A stretch of 64,000 nucleotides of DNA. Origin: Persicaria tinctoria (taxonomy: Eukaryota > Streptophyta > Magnoliopsida > Caryophyllales > Polygonaceae). Positions 10,796-22,351 of the stretch are shown here, piece by piece (the stretch's first letter is position 1; every line of letters begins with the position of its first letter). A model generated the notes under the pieces. The model saw only the letters and a list, made by a program, of their open reading frames with translations, did no database searches and had not been told where the DNA came from. Where the stretch lies: contig JBANSL010000017.1 of assembly GCA_037127255.1 (NCBI GenBank), positions 46,881,745 through 46,945,744 of the forward strand. The letters are read 5' to 3'. The translations under genes and the position numbers were made by a program.

Positions 10796-12356
10796 TGTAT
10801 GAGAGCTTACAGCAACTGTACACACAATGTATCCAGGTTTCTCTCTGTAGTCCATAGTTCTTCGTGTAAAAACCAAAAGAATTGCAGCAACGTACCAAGG
10901 TATACCAGCGATGAAGAACCCAATGATGAACCTTCAAAAATGGGCACAGCAAATCATACAACCAATCATATACTAAAACTGAAGAAAGATTATATGATTA
11001 TATCCTTGTATAATTACAAATGAGCCATATATCAAGATACACCCCTAGGATATGGATGTTTCTGGTATTAAACACCAGATCTTCAACACAACCAACTTCA
11101 ACTCAAATATGGAAGAAAAAGTGGCAGACTTTCGGAAATTCTAACTCAATTAAAGAATCTAGAGGAGAAAGTGAACTTACATGAACCAACCAAGACCAAG
11201 ACCGCAGCACGGGAGGCGATGATACTCTCTTGCAACGGGCTGTCCTTCAGCCACAGCAATGCCTGAGCAGATAAGAAGGTTGTGCTCAATTTAGGGTGTG
11301 CAAGGCATATTAGCTAGGAATGAGGAGATATTAATCAGGAAGGAATATCAGGTTCTTGTTTCTTACATCATATATTCGAGATTCACCTTCCAATAAAATG
11401 GACATGGTAAAAACATTCCTAATTCCTAACAAGCCAACAGGATGCAAAAAATTGAAAGACATATGGTGCATCAATTAAACATAGGGTTAAATCCATCTAT
11501 GATTCTTAATTTTTCTAAGTTATAAACTAGTCCTTCAAATTCCTTGATCTGTTGGAGTTTTTGGATATTTATCCTAATGAGGTGACTAAATTGACACCAA
11601 ATTTGATAGTCCAAGGACTGAAAGAAAGTAAAAAAAGCATAACCAAAGAAAAGGACTAGCCCAAAAACAAAAGTCAATGGACCCGTTTGTAATTTTTTCC
11701 CAAGTTCAGCTAATTTAATTGAACAAAAAATGCTCAATAACCCGTTTAAACTTGTTATAAAATTTGGGGACTATGGATTAACTTTATCCATTTAACAATG
11801 GCCAAGGCTCAAGCTTCAATCTGAAGATCATCAGATTCAAAGACATCCACCCACGGTGGATCACAATCCATGTTTGTCCCATCAAAGTCAACTTGGGCAC
11901 CAAAATTTGACCCAATTTTGAGAGGATCGAACATGACAGACCAACGTTCGCCTCCAGCAACAGATCAAGTTACAATCAAGATGCCGCAACCAAATTCAAA
12001 ATAATTGGATAAAGAATCAAACGATAAAACCTCAATTAGATGAGCATTTACCACTAGCAAAACTTAAACTTCCTATCGGGCCAATCATAGAGGGTGGAGA
12101 TGAAGAGGTTACCAGGAACAGTTTGGTAGCCTTGGGCATAGTGTTGAGGATCGGAGGCGCCAGGGGGAGGCATCGGCTGAGGGAAGCCAACGGCCGGGGG
12201 ACGAGGTGGAGGGAAGGTGGGGACGCCCTCGAACGTGCCGTAGTGAGGAGGAGGAGCTGGTGGCGGGAGCTGCTCGGGCGGTGGGGGTGGGTGGGACTCG
12301 TGGTGGTGGCCCACCAAGAGGCCTCTGGACTTCTCATCTTCCGAGCCCGAGGTCAT
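10076..12356 (-). CDS. Ribosomal L18ae/LX-family membrane protein (L18a-like), four exons
   Basis: The only ordinary host gene. Exons read on the minus strand: 12356-12113, 11262-11181, 10931-10811 and 10120-10076. All introns are GT-AG, and the phases close to give 163 residues. The N-terminus is proline-rich (HYGTFEGVP, AVGFPQPMPPPG, YAQGYQTVPG). Exon 2 gives the family hallmark REYHRLPCCGLGLGWF. Exon 3 supplies a hydrophobic segment (FIIGFFIAGIPWYVAAILLV) and DYREKPGYI, and exon 4 ends a second hydrophobic stretch at GATR. Plant proteins of this family are small membrane proteins named after ribosomal L18a but are not ribosomal subunits; their exact role is unclear. The C-terminus seems a few residues shorter than I expect for the family. 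Intron 3 holds a GA microsatellite. Confidence 0.9.
10753..10793. repeat. (GA)n microsatellite in intron 3 of the L18a-like gene
   Basis: About 20 GA units lie just downstream (minus sense) of the exon 3 donor at 10810. Apparent arginine/glutamate or serine/leucine frames here are artefacts of the repeat. Confidence 0.95.
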
Positions 12357-13322
12357 GACTTGCGCAACGACGTCGTTCTGTATCTGGTGTGCTGCTCTTC
12401 GGCCTCTGTCAGAGGAAAGGGCGATTGGGTGAGATCAGGAGGAACTGGGGAAGAAAGCGAGGGTTTGACTGGTAGAAAGTTGAATCTATCAACTGGGATT
12501 TAAATTTGGGTGTAGCAAACGGTGTAAACAGGATTGAGAAGATATTGTGTCACCCACTCACCCGACTCAATAATTCGATCAGAAATTTTATGGAAATTCA
12601 TTTTTCAATCCATTTCATCTAATTAATCGATTGATAGGATACCCGAAACTCCATTTACGATAGAAACGTTTACGAGAGTTCAAAAACTTTGACCATTTCG
12701 TTAATCAGAAAAGTTAGAAATTTTGATCATTTTCGTTTGGTATAAACAAAAATTCTAAAGCAGGTTTCTCCTTCCTCCCATCTGAAAATCCCGTTTCCAT
12801 CTAGCCTTCGCATCATTCTTTTTCATTTTTGGTCTTATCTCCTCTCTTCTCCTCTCATCTCTTCCGACAATCCTCTCTCTACTTCACTTGTTCGGTGCTC
12901 TCTCCCTCTCGGCTCTCACTATGTCTTCTTCAAATGTGAGTAACGGTCCTAGCGTAAGTCATAGTATTGAACAAAGCCAATAAACCGACTATGCAATTGA
13001 TGGAGTCGAAGAGGAGTAAAGAAATTTAAAATGTTTGACATATTTGTATTGATTTCTATTAAAAGATATTGTTTATCACTTAACATTTCAATTTGTAGCC
13101 TAATGTTAAATTCTATGTGTATGACTTGGTTATATGTTTATTGCTCATATTTAGACCTTTAAATGAACATAGAACTCATGTTGCCATTTCTTTGGCGTTT
13201 CTGTTTCCTACAAAATTTGGATTGTTGTTTCCCCGTTTTCGTTTCCATTTCCCTTCAGGTTTCCGTTTTTTTTTTCCCGCGTAACATAGTTTATCAATAT
13301 GTAGGAGGGGATAGTCAAATGA
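12357..13322. other. 5' flank of the L18a-like gene and intergenic DNA
   Basis: Positions 12357-12480 are the likely 5' UTR (minus sense); I see no clear TATA box. At 12640-12760 and 13190-13290 there are gtttc/cgttt-rich stretches in rough inverse orientation, reminiscent of a decayed hAT-type element, with a short ATG frame at 12920. The similarity is too weak to call. Confidence 0.4.
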
Positions 13323-13632
13323 CAAGATAAGTTTTCTTGACTTTCGTCTATTGGCAAGACGAAGTTTATATAATTATACTCAAGTTCTTTTCATTTTTTC
13401 AAAAATAATAATGGATTGGCCCGAGAGACGACAAAGAACTGAAATACCAAAGTCACGAAAATTTTTTCAATCTCGTTGAATATAATGAAAAACAGTAGTT
13501 TAAATTTGTTTTGGGTTTCTTACATTGAGTTTGCCCCGTGTCAACGATATTTTTTTGTTTTTGACATGAGGACTTTCTCGGCACAGTCTTTCGGGTCATT
13601 GTTATAACCTCGACAAAGTTCAACAAGTAAAA

Positions 13633-13927
13633 TGTATTAATATGCCTTGAATCGGTCGTTTGACCGGTGACACACCAAATGGTTCGGAGAGCGGAGCCCA
13701 TCGGCGGTGGTCTCACTGACTGGTCAGCGAGCCAGGGAGCGACGGCCCTTGGCTGGGGCTAGAAGGGGCGCTGACTCATGAGACGTCGATGCTTGTAACC
13801 TAATTTGTTCTTCGCCTCCATAATACAAATCTAGTTCTTCTGCATGTGGACGTAGTTAACATATTGTTGTCAAACCACGTTAAATCCTTGTGTCTTTCTT
13901 CGTCTGTTTATCGTTCTCGTTACAACA
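13633..13927 (+). repeat. Solo copia LTR related to the one at 1579-1796
   Basis: It shares with that LTR the start ttaatatgcctt, a gttgaccgg/tttgaccgg block, cctaat-tggtt/gttctt-cgtctcc, aatacaaa-ctggttct, gtggac, aaccacgt and the end ttctcgtta--caaca. No copia coding sequence or primer site follows it. The six bases AATGTA occur at both edges (13631-13636 and 13927-13932), a candidate target duplication, though that would place the LTR ends slightly differently from the TG/CA convention. Confidence 0.65.
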
Positions 13928-15000
13928 ATGTAAACTTGACAACTTGCAATGAGCCTGATAACTCCACTCCCTTGATGAAAATCGGAAACGGTTTCAAAGG
14001 CTTTGACAGTCAGTTTGTGTCAAAGGTCTTGAAGCTACAGATGTGTTGATGAAACACAAAACCTGTTCTCTATGATATTATGCTCGAATATTATTTTATA
14101 TTATTATATGCTTCCAGATATTTTATACTAACTTTTCAGGAAGCTTTTCAAATATTATCTCCTTCCAAAGTCGAAAAGATTAGAAGATCAAATCGGAAAG
14201 GTTGTGGCTTCAGAGTTTCCCAATTTAGAAGATCTCAAAGATCCACCCACAAGCCACAATCCAGGCTAGCCGTTGGAGAAGATTCCTTCCTCTAGTGGCG
14301 TCGATGATCTTCACTATATAAAGGAGATGAAGAAGAGAAGGAAGATAGAAAACTCTTACAACATCAACGCTTTACATCACACTCAGTCTTCAAGCCTACT
14401 TCTCTCTTCTTCGTGTGCTCTCTGCTTGTTCTTAAGAGTCTATTATTTTGTTTCAAAACATTTGAGAGTTACACAGTGAGCTTATAGGATATATTTCGAG
14501 TGAGTGTTATACTCGAGAGTTTGTAACTCAGGAAGTGGACACTAGGCGATTGATTCACAAAGTGTAACAGAATTGTACTAGATAGCTGAGAGAGGTGGGG
14601 CTCTTCTAGATTGGTCTAGGACTCCAAGGGAACGTGAGTTGACTAGATTGCAATTGTATAGGAGAGAGGCTTCTCGGTGAGCTATTAGGATCCTAAGTGT
14701 TGTGAATCAATAAAAGTCAGTTGAATCCTAGGGTTGTGGAAGAACCCTAGGCGGGGACGTAGGCCAAGTTCGTGCCGAACCTCGTAAACAACTCATTGCG
14801 TCCTTTACTTACTGCTTTACCTTATTTCCGCACTTGGTTCGAATTGTTTAACTTTGTGATTCAGGTTTGCCAGAAGAACTATTACATCTGATCTCAAGGG
14901 GTTTTGCAATAGCTTCAAAAGTGTTGAGATTATCTGCGAAAAACCGGCATACTCCATTCAACCCCCCTTCTAGAGTATTTCTATATTACTTTGTTTTACT
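13928..15000 (+). repeat. Copia-type LTR, probably solo
   Basis: A likely start is TGTTGATGAAAC at 14043. A TATA-like ctatataaagg lies at 14317, and the sequence ends in cattcaaccccccttctagagt (from ~14957), the kind of C-tract I associate with the 3' end of many plant copia LTRs. No primer-binding site or gag follows. Exact ends are uncertain, and 13928-14042 may be part of the same element or a separate fragment. Confidence 0.5.
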
Positions 15001-15031
15001 TTATCGAACCTTCAGAGCCTATTGCATAACC

Positions 15032-15271
15032 TCAGCCAACTTCCATGAACCTATTATATATATATGCTCGACTATAATCGTCAAGTTCAAGTGCTTTCCT
15101 CCCGCTTAGTATGTCTTGGCCTATAATTTCCCTAAAACCGACTGTATATTCCATATATTGCCACCAATCTTGTAAATACAGCCTTCTATCACGACAACAA
15201 CGACAAAAAAAATCCCCACAAGACAACACAATCGAAAGCATATGTCGGATTTTCAAAATTTCGCCCAACAT
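15032..15271 (-). other. Unrecognised 79-residue frame inside the inverted-repeat segment
   Basis: The frame begins MLGEILKIRH and contains WWQYMEYTVGFREI and DDYSRAYIYNRF. I do not recognise the family. It lies next to the right inverted repeat with an upstream leader rich in gttcatcttcaac, so it could be the start of a truncated transposon protein or a captured fragment. It may also continue across the LTR insertion, which I cannot show. Confidence 0.25.
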
Positions 15272-15617
15272 TCAAAACCCCCAATTTCTACGCCGAATCA
15301 CCCGAAATCAATGAGATTTTTACATTATACGGGATAACATACCTTTATAGTTCTAGACCGGTGTAGATTTTTCCAAAAGAAAAACGCTCTAAAAGTCGCT
15401 AGATCTGACGATGAAGTTGAAGATGAACGTTTGTGTTGAAGGTTGAAGATGAAGTTGAAGATGAACGTACAAGTTAAAGGAGGAGGCCGGCTGTAAAAAT
15501 CTAGGGTTAAAAGGTTTTTTTCCCTCGGGCCAATCCGTTATTATTTCATAAAAAATGAAAAGGATCTGAGTGTAATTACATTAACTTCGTCTTGTCAACA
15601 GACGAAACTTATCTTAC

Positions 15618-15937
15618 CGATAGACTTTATGTATGTAGGATAGATCTTGTGTAATCTTGTGTAATTTGTGAAGAAGATGAAATGGTTGAAATAAAAAAGT
15701 AACTTGTAAGTGGTGATATTATTCGTAGGTACCAAATATTTATTCGTATATACATTCATATAAATAATCCTTAAACCGTGGGACTATCCCTAGGATTTCG
15801 TTGTAGATGGTTGGTAACCGGACCACTATAAAAACGATACTCTCCATTCTGTGTAACAAGGCCGGCCTAAGGACGACCGCAAGCTCAATGGTCACTGCCA
15901 CTTAAACTTCATCTCCGAAGAAAGAAGACCCCAATCC
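15618..15937. other. Short interval without a recognised gene
   Basis: AT-rich sequence followed by a ctataaaaacg stretch near 15826 that could be a TATA element of something now lost. No coding signal. Confidence 0.4.
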
Positions 15938-16313
15938 AGTGGCGGATCCTGAAATTGTTGATTGAGAGGGTGAAAAATTACGATAAAAAATTTATTTGTA
16001 ACATTAAACCCCTATAAGCTTCGAATTCTTGGGTATAACCTCCTAATTTGAAGTTCTCTGGTATAATTATATTATTAAGATATGCAGTTTAACAAATGAC
16101 AATTTTGATTAAAGTATTGGAAATAATTAACAAATGTTCAGTCCTAAAAGTTGAAACGCTTATAAATTTTTGCTCGGGTATCGGAATTGAGCTTATAATA
16201 TATCAAATCAAGACTATCGACGAGAGAAATATATATGTTGAATTTTATTTTCTATTGGGGGGGGGGGGGGGGGTGGGCGACTCCCACCGTTGGCCCTACA
16301 AAGGATCCGCCTT
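15938..16313. mobile_element. MITE-like non-autonomous DNA element, copy 2
   Basis: Left end AGTGGCGGATCC, right end GGATCCGCCTT, so the termini are inverted repeats. The inner block (ctcgggtatcggaattgagc, tatatcaaatc, gactatcgacgag) matches copy 1 at 9245-9295. A run of 19 G (about 16257-16273) precedes the right end. No target duplication is evident. Confidence 0.6.
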
Positions 16314-16449
16314 TTCCCCAAGCTCGCGGCCATCGTCTTGCATGTTGTTCTTCTTTCCGCTCATCTGCACATCATCCTTATACGACGACGGTGTTGGTTT
16401 TTATCTTGCGGCCTCTTAGGCTATTTCCCAACTTTTGAATTTTTTGGCG

Positions 16450-17020
16450 ACCTTCCCAAAGAAAGATTGTTTTCTTTATTAACCCTTGAGCTGGACGCAG
16501 AAGCTGATTCGGCATAGATCTACATGGATTCAACTGATCATAAGAATGTGGCCTTTTTCGAAAGAGGTATGTCTTGATGTAATTCTCCGCAGAATTCCCC
16601 ATGATGATGATTGTCACAAATTCCTGGTTGAAGTCAGGTATCTAGACCACATCACTATGAAACGCGCGAAGAATGCTTCAGGTGTCTCAATGCATCCTTA
16701 CTTGACGGGGTTTAAGTCTATCATGGTTTTCTTTCGGATACATGCCCATATAAAATGAGATCTGAAGACTTCGGATAACTGTGTGAAGTTAGTAATGGTG
16801 TTCCGAGGTAAATTCGCGACCCAGGTTAAGGTTGTCTTTGTGAGAGTCAACGGGAAAGTGCGACACATCGTTACACGTTGTATTCATTAGTCTCCATTGA
16901 TGTCATAAAATGGAACAAGTGATCATCCGAGTCAGTGGTCTCGTCGTATTTCATCAAAGAAACATCGATATCTACCTATCGTTTGAGCAACAAAGTTCTG
17001 GAAACTTATAAGTTGAAAGC
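16450..17020 (-). pseudogene. Decayed gypsy gag
   Basis: On the minus strand, frames shift but keep gag wording: YDETTDSDDHLFHFMTSMETN near 16960, LTWVANLPRNTITNFTQLSE near 16820, then PEAFFARF and IPDFNQEFVTI near 16650. These correspond to the Retrotrans_gag domain of Ty3/gypsy proteins, the particle-forming shell. At least three frame changes and several stops show it is dead. No LTR or pol is attached. Confidence 0.7.
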
Positions 17021-19027
17021 AGAAAGGATTGAAATCTCTTCCCAATTAGTCGTTAGGGGCGAGGGATCAGATTGCGTCAACATTGATGCGTTAGTGGAAT
17101 ATTCACCCCTCCGGTGTTTGCTACTTTGGCTAATTTCCATCCAATGATTGGATGGACCCGGGTATGCCTTAGTTGGAAAAATCTGATACTATTGTGGCCC
17201 AGGGGCCCACACATGCTAGGATAGACTTAAGGAAGCCCAAAAGAATGCGGAGGTATGCCATAACTTGTTTGACTCTGGAATTTTGGGGGTTATAGTACTT
17301 TAGAGGATAAGCGTTATACGTCCATCCTTGAGCCATACATCTTAGTTGGACTTTCGCCAATGTTGCTAGTTGCTTCTTAAGGATCATAGGTGTTCTCCAA
17401 GTCACTAAATAAATTGCAATTCATTTGTTCTGTTGGATAAAATATATTCGTTAGTAAGACTAAGTCTATGTGCGGCTTGTTGAAATGAGGTGTGGTGCAC
17501 GCTAAGAAAATGTTAAAGTTGGTATTTTCATTTAAAGTGATTATTATTTTTAAGTGTGGGATTATGTTGCCCTCTCCCCTCTAGGAACATTGTTGGACCT
17601 GCAGAGTTAGTGAATTAACATGTGAATACTTCTTCAGGTTTTGTATACACTCTATTTCTATGTCATCTCTTTTGTTACCTCTCCAAAAGTCCTCATTATG
17701 GTTACTTCTTTTTCTTTAATACAGTATTGGTTGTACGAACACCTATCTTCACGTGGACATAATGGGATACCAAATGTCCTATTTTCAATAGTATATGTGG
17801 GATGAGAGCAGGGACGCCATGTGTTGGTATACGTGCCTACATCTGAGCTGGTTTAGGAAACGATTCGCGAATCATTGTGTTACCTTAGAGCTTGCTTTTA
17901 TGTCCGCGGACGACTTTTCGAGATTTACTAATGACATGTCCTTATTTTTGGACGCGGTCTCGTTAGTTTCATTAATATTTTATTTTATTTTTAAAATAGT
18001 AACTTACTACATTAAAACAAAACTAATTAAAATAACCCACCATTTGGAGGGATGTGAAAAAAAAAATCCACACCGTTCAACCTTGAGAGAAATAATCCAA
18101 TCTTTGAAGAGGAGATGGTAACAAAGTATCCCAATTTTTTTTTATTATAAATCCAGGCAAAAATGCTAATATATAATTGACATAATTAAGATTTTGGTGA
18201 ATTTTGGATGATATTGACTTGTTTTAATGAGAATGATATCATTTGACAAATTTTATGCCATTGTTGTCACCTAATTTATGATTGAAAAAATGGGTCGAGA
18301 TACGTTGTTAGGACTTATCCCAAAAAATAACTTCTAAGGTGGGTTTATAGTAAGTGCATTACGGAGTATTAAGAATGAAAATTTATAGTAAGTTTCCTTC
18401 TCTTGATAAGATGGTACTCCCTATTAGCAACTAGGGCGGATGTGGCTGGTCGATCACCTCTGCCTCCTCTGGTTTTCATGATCTGTGTAGAAATGAAATG
18501 TCATCGATCCCTTTTCTTCATTTTGAGGCATCTTATCTCTTTGATTTTGAAAAATGGTTCGTATCTTAAACACCAAGACTTGACGTTCAAGCACATGGCC
18601 TACCATTGGATTAAGGTGAATCAACTGAACTATACACTAGGCAAGTCAATATTCCTAATTGACTTCACGAAGTGCGAAGGGAGGACAAGGTAGTTGGGTT
18701 ATTAGACCAAGTGCTAGGAAGTTTACGATCGACTCGAGAAGTTGAAGGTAACGATGATTTAATAGAATAAATTCTTCAAACATTTTGAACACTAAAACTT
18801 ACTAGAAAAATATTTAATATTTAGGAATATTGTTTATCTTAAAACACTTAACAACTCAAAAAAAAATCTTCAAGCAATTTCCCGCGAGAAACTCAAGACG
18901 ATTTTAATTAGAATATTTTGAGAGTGTATAAAAAGATTATTGAAAATTCAAGGACGAGATTTTTTTTTTATAATTTTCTTTAAAGTTTTTACTTTATAAT
19001 ACTTAAATTTTATTTTATAAAAACTCT
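17021..19027. other. No intact gene; possible retroelement debris
   Basis: Plus-strand 18403-18693 includes PLPPLVFMICVEM, faintly like the LINE RT motif around GDPLSPYLF, but it is too short to be sure. The part after 18750 is AT-rich and may be the leader that follows the minus-strand LTR/primer site at 19030. Nothing else is recognised. Confidence 0.35.
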
Positions 19028-19029
19028 AA

Positions 19030-19041
19030 GCTCTGATACCA
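19030..19041 (-). promoter_or_regulatory. tRNA-Met-type primer-binding site
   Basis: The complement reads TGGTATCAGAGC, the sequence complementary to the 3' end of initiator tRNA-Met that many plant LTR retrotransposons use as primer site. It lies five bases after an LTR end of the form ...gtgttaca on the minus strand, which fits the normal spacing. Confidence 0.8.
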
Positions 19042-19046
19042 CCTTC

Positions 19047-21800
19047 TGTAACACCCCCTTCTATAAACGAGGGAATGTTCCAGCGCCAGTAGTTACTCGG
19101 ACTTTAAGGTCTTTGTAACCACCTTAGGCTTATAGGGACATGCTACCATGCTCCCATAAACAAGATGATACTAAAGAAAATATAAATAGCGGAAGACTTA
19201 AATATAATAAATCATGCTTTTATTAAACTCATGATTCAAATTACAATATTTGATACATCAAAACATTACAGCGGAAGACTCTGTAACAATAAACATTTAC
19301 CAGTTATACAATATTTTCTTCAAATCTTGAAAACTTAAAATGTCGACTTGAACTTCTTCAACTTCTCTTCAAAGACTCGATCTAAACCTGCGAACTGGAG
19401 GCTAAGGTATTGTCCAGAGACAAGGAACCCCTAGCCGTCCAAACAAAGGACGGTTAGTTCGCGAGAACTAGCAAATGACGGCTCAAAAACTGGGACTACT
19501 TTGGACTCAAACTCAGTGACCATGATAAGGTATGAATTGAACCCAAATGAGATTATTACTAGTGAGAATATTTTATGTAAGCTTCATTTTGGATGACTCG
19601 ACTTATGTGACATGGATAACCCCAAAGGGTTGAATAAGGAAGTGATGTAGGTGACAAGCACCTTAGGAACCATACCCCGACTACGAATATGATATGATAT
19701 AGCTTTAGAAATGCGTTTGTGATCACCATGAAAATATTTTTCTTATTAAGTTCGGACTCGATATCGGATTATGAGGTATTCCGTGTGGCCCAAATCCGTC
19801 CCGCTAGTAGTTACCCAGGCGTTAGGGAGAGCCTACTATTAGGAGTGGGAAGAGGGTTGACTTCGTGTCCCCTGATATCCAGTCGATCTAAACAAAACTT
19901 TGACCAAATTAATAATATTCATCACTCACTATCTCACATTGCATAGCTTATATATAGATATATTTTAACACATCACACGGATATCATATTTGACCTGTTT
20001 ACTTTTATTTTAACATTAACTATATTATACCGGCCGAGTCTGGATAGGACGTCCGACCTACCTACGATTTCGTAGTCAGATTTCATCTCGAATATTGTAT
20101 CTCGAGAATTTTAGTTTCATGAAACTGTTTCGGTTTAAGACGCAACATGGTCTTAACCCATTGAATCCAAACTCAACTCAGTAGTTAACCTAAAGTTGAG
20201 ACACCGCCCAATTCCCATTGGGTTGGACCCCGAATCTTCATTGATACGCACACTATATTTTATTTTATCTTGATTCAATTGAGTTTCATATCTCACACAC
20301 ATCATCACATATTAACTAGTAATTAATATCAAACTAGGTGATCGCATAAAATAAAATAATCCATCTTATAGAAGTAAAATGGATGCCAATACCATATAAT
20401 ATGCATGGATGCATCAACAAGATAATATGCTCCATACCTACTTATTTTGCATGAAAGAATGAATGATAAATCATGCCTTTTATAAAATGGGTATCTACGT
20501 TATTATTTTATAATAAGATCAAATAATAACATTACCCAATTACACGCCAAGTCCAAAATTACGGTTGAATAAATTACACAAAGCAAGTGATTTGTAATTT
20601 ATTTTAATTGATTTGGCATGCATGTGAAGGCAAGAAAACAACAAGACACGAAGGCGCGCAGATGAGCATAAAAGGCTCGGAATGTCACTTGCCTTTTTCG
20701 CCTTGTTGGATTTCGATACCAACTATGGACTTTAAAGACTTGATGACAGAATTGAATAAATTAGCAGCGGACCTACACGCATAAATTACGAGGACGAAAA
20801 AGAATTTACTAATTGGTATATTTTGACTTATTAATTCGGAATAAAAATTGAATTAATTATCAAGTTGGGGATTATACCAATTTGATCTTCTTCGAGACCC
20901 TCACGCAATGGGTGTGTCGGAACTTGAGATTACCGCTGCGCATTTTTAAGAATTGACACAAGTTAAAATACGTTCTGAAACTAAGGGCTAATTTTTATAA
21001 TTTTAGAAACTGAAATAGGGCATAATTTATAGGAATAGAAAATATGGGAGGTTTTATGAAATTTCCACAACTTCTTCTTCCTCCCGTCACTTGCACAGTG
21101 TCCATCACAATGTGAATTCCTCACCTATGGCTATGGTGAATCGGCGGTGGTGGCTCGACACGGCTCGAGGGTGGTTCCGACGAGGGTGGCGAGGCGAGGC
21201 CGGCGGTGGTTGTTGGCGGCGAGCGACGGCGAGCGGTGGCGGAGGGGTAGGTGCGAAATTCCAAATTTTGAGGGTTTCGAAATCGGGATGATTTCCTAAA
21301 AAGAATTTGTTGGGAATTGTAGATTAATGTGTTTAGAACACGATGAACTAGATTGAGAGCTCATATATGGACTGAAAATGGTGGACGAAGCTAACGAAGG
21401 TCGAAAGGGGTTTTTGTAGGCCGAGCTTGCTATGTGAACGGAATCACGAATTGAATGCGTCATTGAATTCCTATTGACGACGGGATTCAATTGGTATAAT
21501 TAATTTGGTCTTTCAAGCTTATCCACCACGTCAATTGGATGAGTTTTTAGGATTAGGGTTTGCGAATTTGGACGGAATTGGGGCTTGATTCCTCCTTTAA
21601 AACAAAATTGATTGCATATTGATGAATAGCATTGAATTTGGGATAAGACTAACGTTTGAAACGTGTGTTGAATTAACAACCAAAATCAACAAACCTCCAT
21701 TGAAGTACCCAACGTGTACCTAGAGCGAGAGGAGGAAGAACGTAGTTCACCTGAACCCGGTTCTCTTCTTCTTTATTTTATTTTTTTTTGGTTGGGTTCG
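19047..21800 (-). repeat. Long LTR of a minus-strand gypsy element
   Basis: The 3' end (minus sense) is ...gggggtgttaca, next to the primer site. The interior has the gcggaag, ccgtcc and GC-rich ggcggtggtggctcg blocks I associate with long LTRs of Del/Tekay-type chromoviruses. The start on the high-coordinate side is not clear; 21780-21840 (complement ttgtcaaaccggtcg) is my best guess. The interior of the element beyond the primer site has been lost. Confidence 0.5.
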
Positions 21801-22351
21801 ACCGGTTTGACAAAACAAAATGCTTGATTCTTTTATAGGTTTACATATCTATTTATTTTATTTGGGAATCAATAAATACAATAAAAGATAAAAATACAGA
21901 TAATTAAATAATCAAATACATACATAAATAAATTATGATAAGTGATATTATTAAGATCATAAATTCATTATAGCATTTTAGTTATAAGATATGTTAAATA
22001 GAATAAGTTAGGACATAAATCATACTTATTTTGCGCAAAATGATATTGCATTGAGTATTGAAATAATTTACGTAAAACACCTTTTAAAAATAATGAACTC
22101 ACATCACTATTTATAAAAATAATTATACTACTAATAAAAATGACCATAATAATGTTTATTTTAGTTACAATAATAATGGCAACCAAATTTTATGTTCTAA
22201 TTACTAAGAACCAAGTAATATGGTATATATTTCATAAAGAATTTTACAAATTCTTTTATTTCAAAAAAAAAAAAATTCACATTTATTATTATTTTTATAT
22301 TTACAGAAATACCCAAAAATACTTTGGGGTATTTCAATTGATGACATCTAC
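21801..22351. other. AT-rich interval, no gene
   Basis: Very AT-rich with short ATA/TTA runs and a short A run near 22264-22274. No coding signal before the LINE begins near 22352. Confidence 0.5.

Larger units (their letters stand above)
13323..15617. mobile_element. Segment bounded by ~100-bp inverted repeats (putative DNA transposon)
   Basis: Plus-strand 13323-13426 matches the complement of 15517-15617: both read aagataag, tttcgtct-ttg-caagacgaagtt, taatta-actca, ccttttcatttttt and ataat--ggattggcccgag. The left copy has an extra ~8-bp block. Such long terminal inverted repeats suggest a Mutator-like or foldback element. A minus-strand frame (15032-15271) lies inside. I could find no convincing target duplication. 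Copia-type LTRs occupy most of the interior. Confidence 0.5.

Noticed and set aside
10749..11023. Frames through the GA microsatellite
   Set aside because: Arg-Glu and Ser-Leu runs are simple-repeat translation; the real exon nearby is 10931-10811 on the minus strand.
12123..12503. 126-residue plus-strand frame
   Set aside because: Shadow of the proline-rich first exon of the L18a-like gene, GC-rich on the opposite strand.
12640..13290. Possible hAT element
   Set aside because: gtttc-rich stretches in inverse orientation are suggestive, but I could not align ends or find an eight-base duplication or transposase.
18403..18693. Possible LINE reverse transcriptase fragment
   Set aside because: Only one faint motif (PLPPLVFMICVEM) with no flanking RT motifs; left as uncertain.
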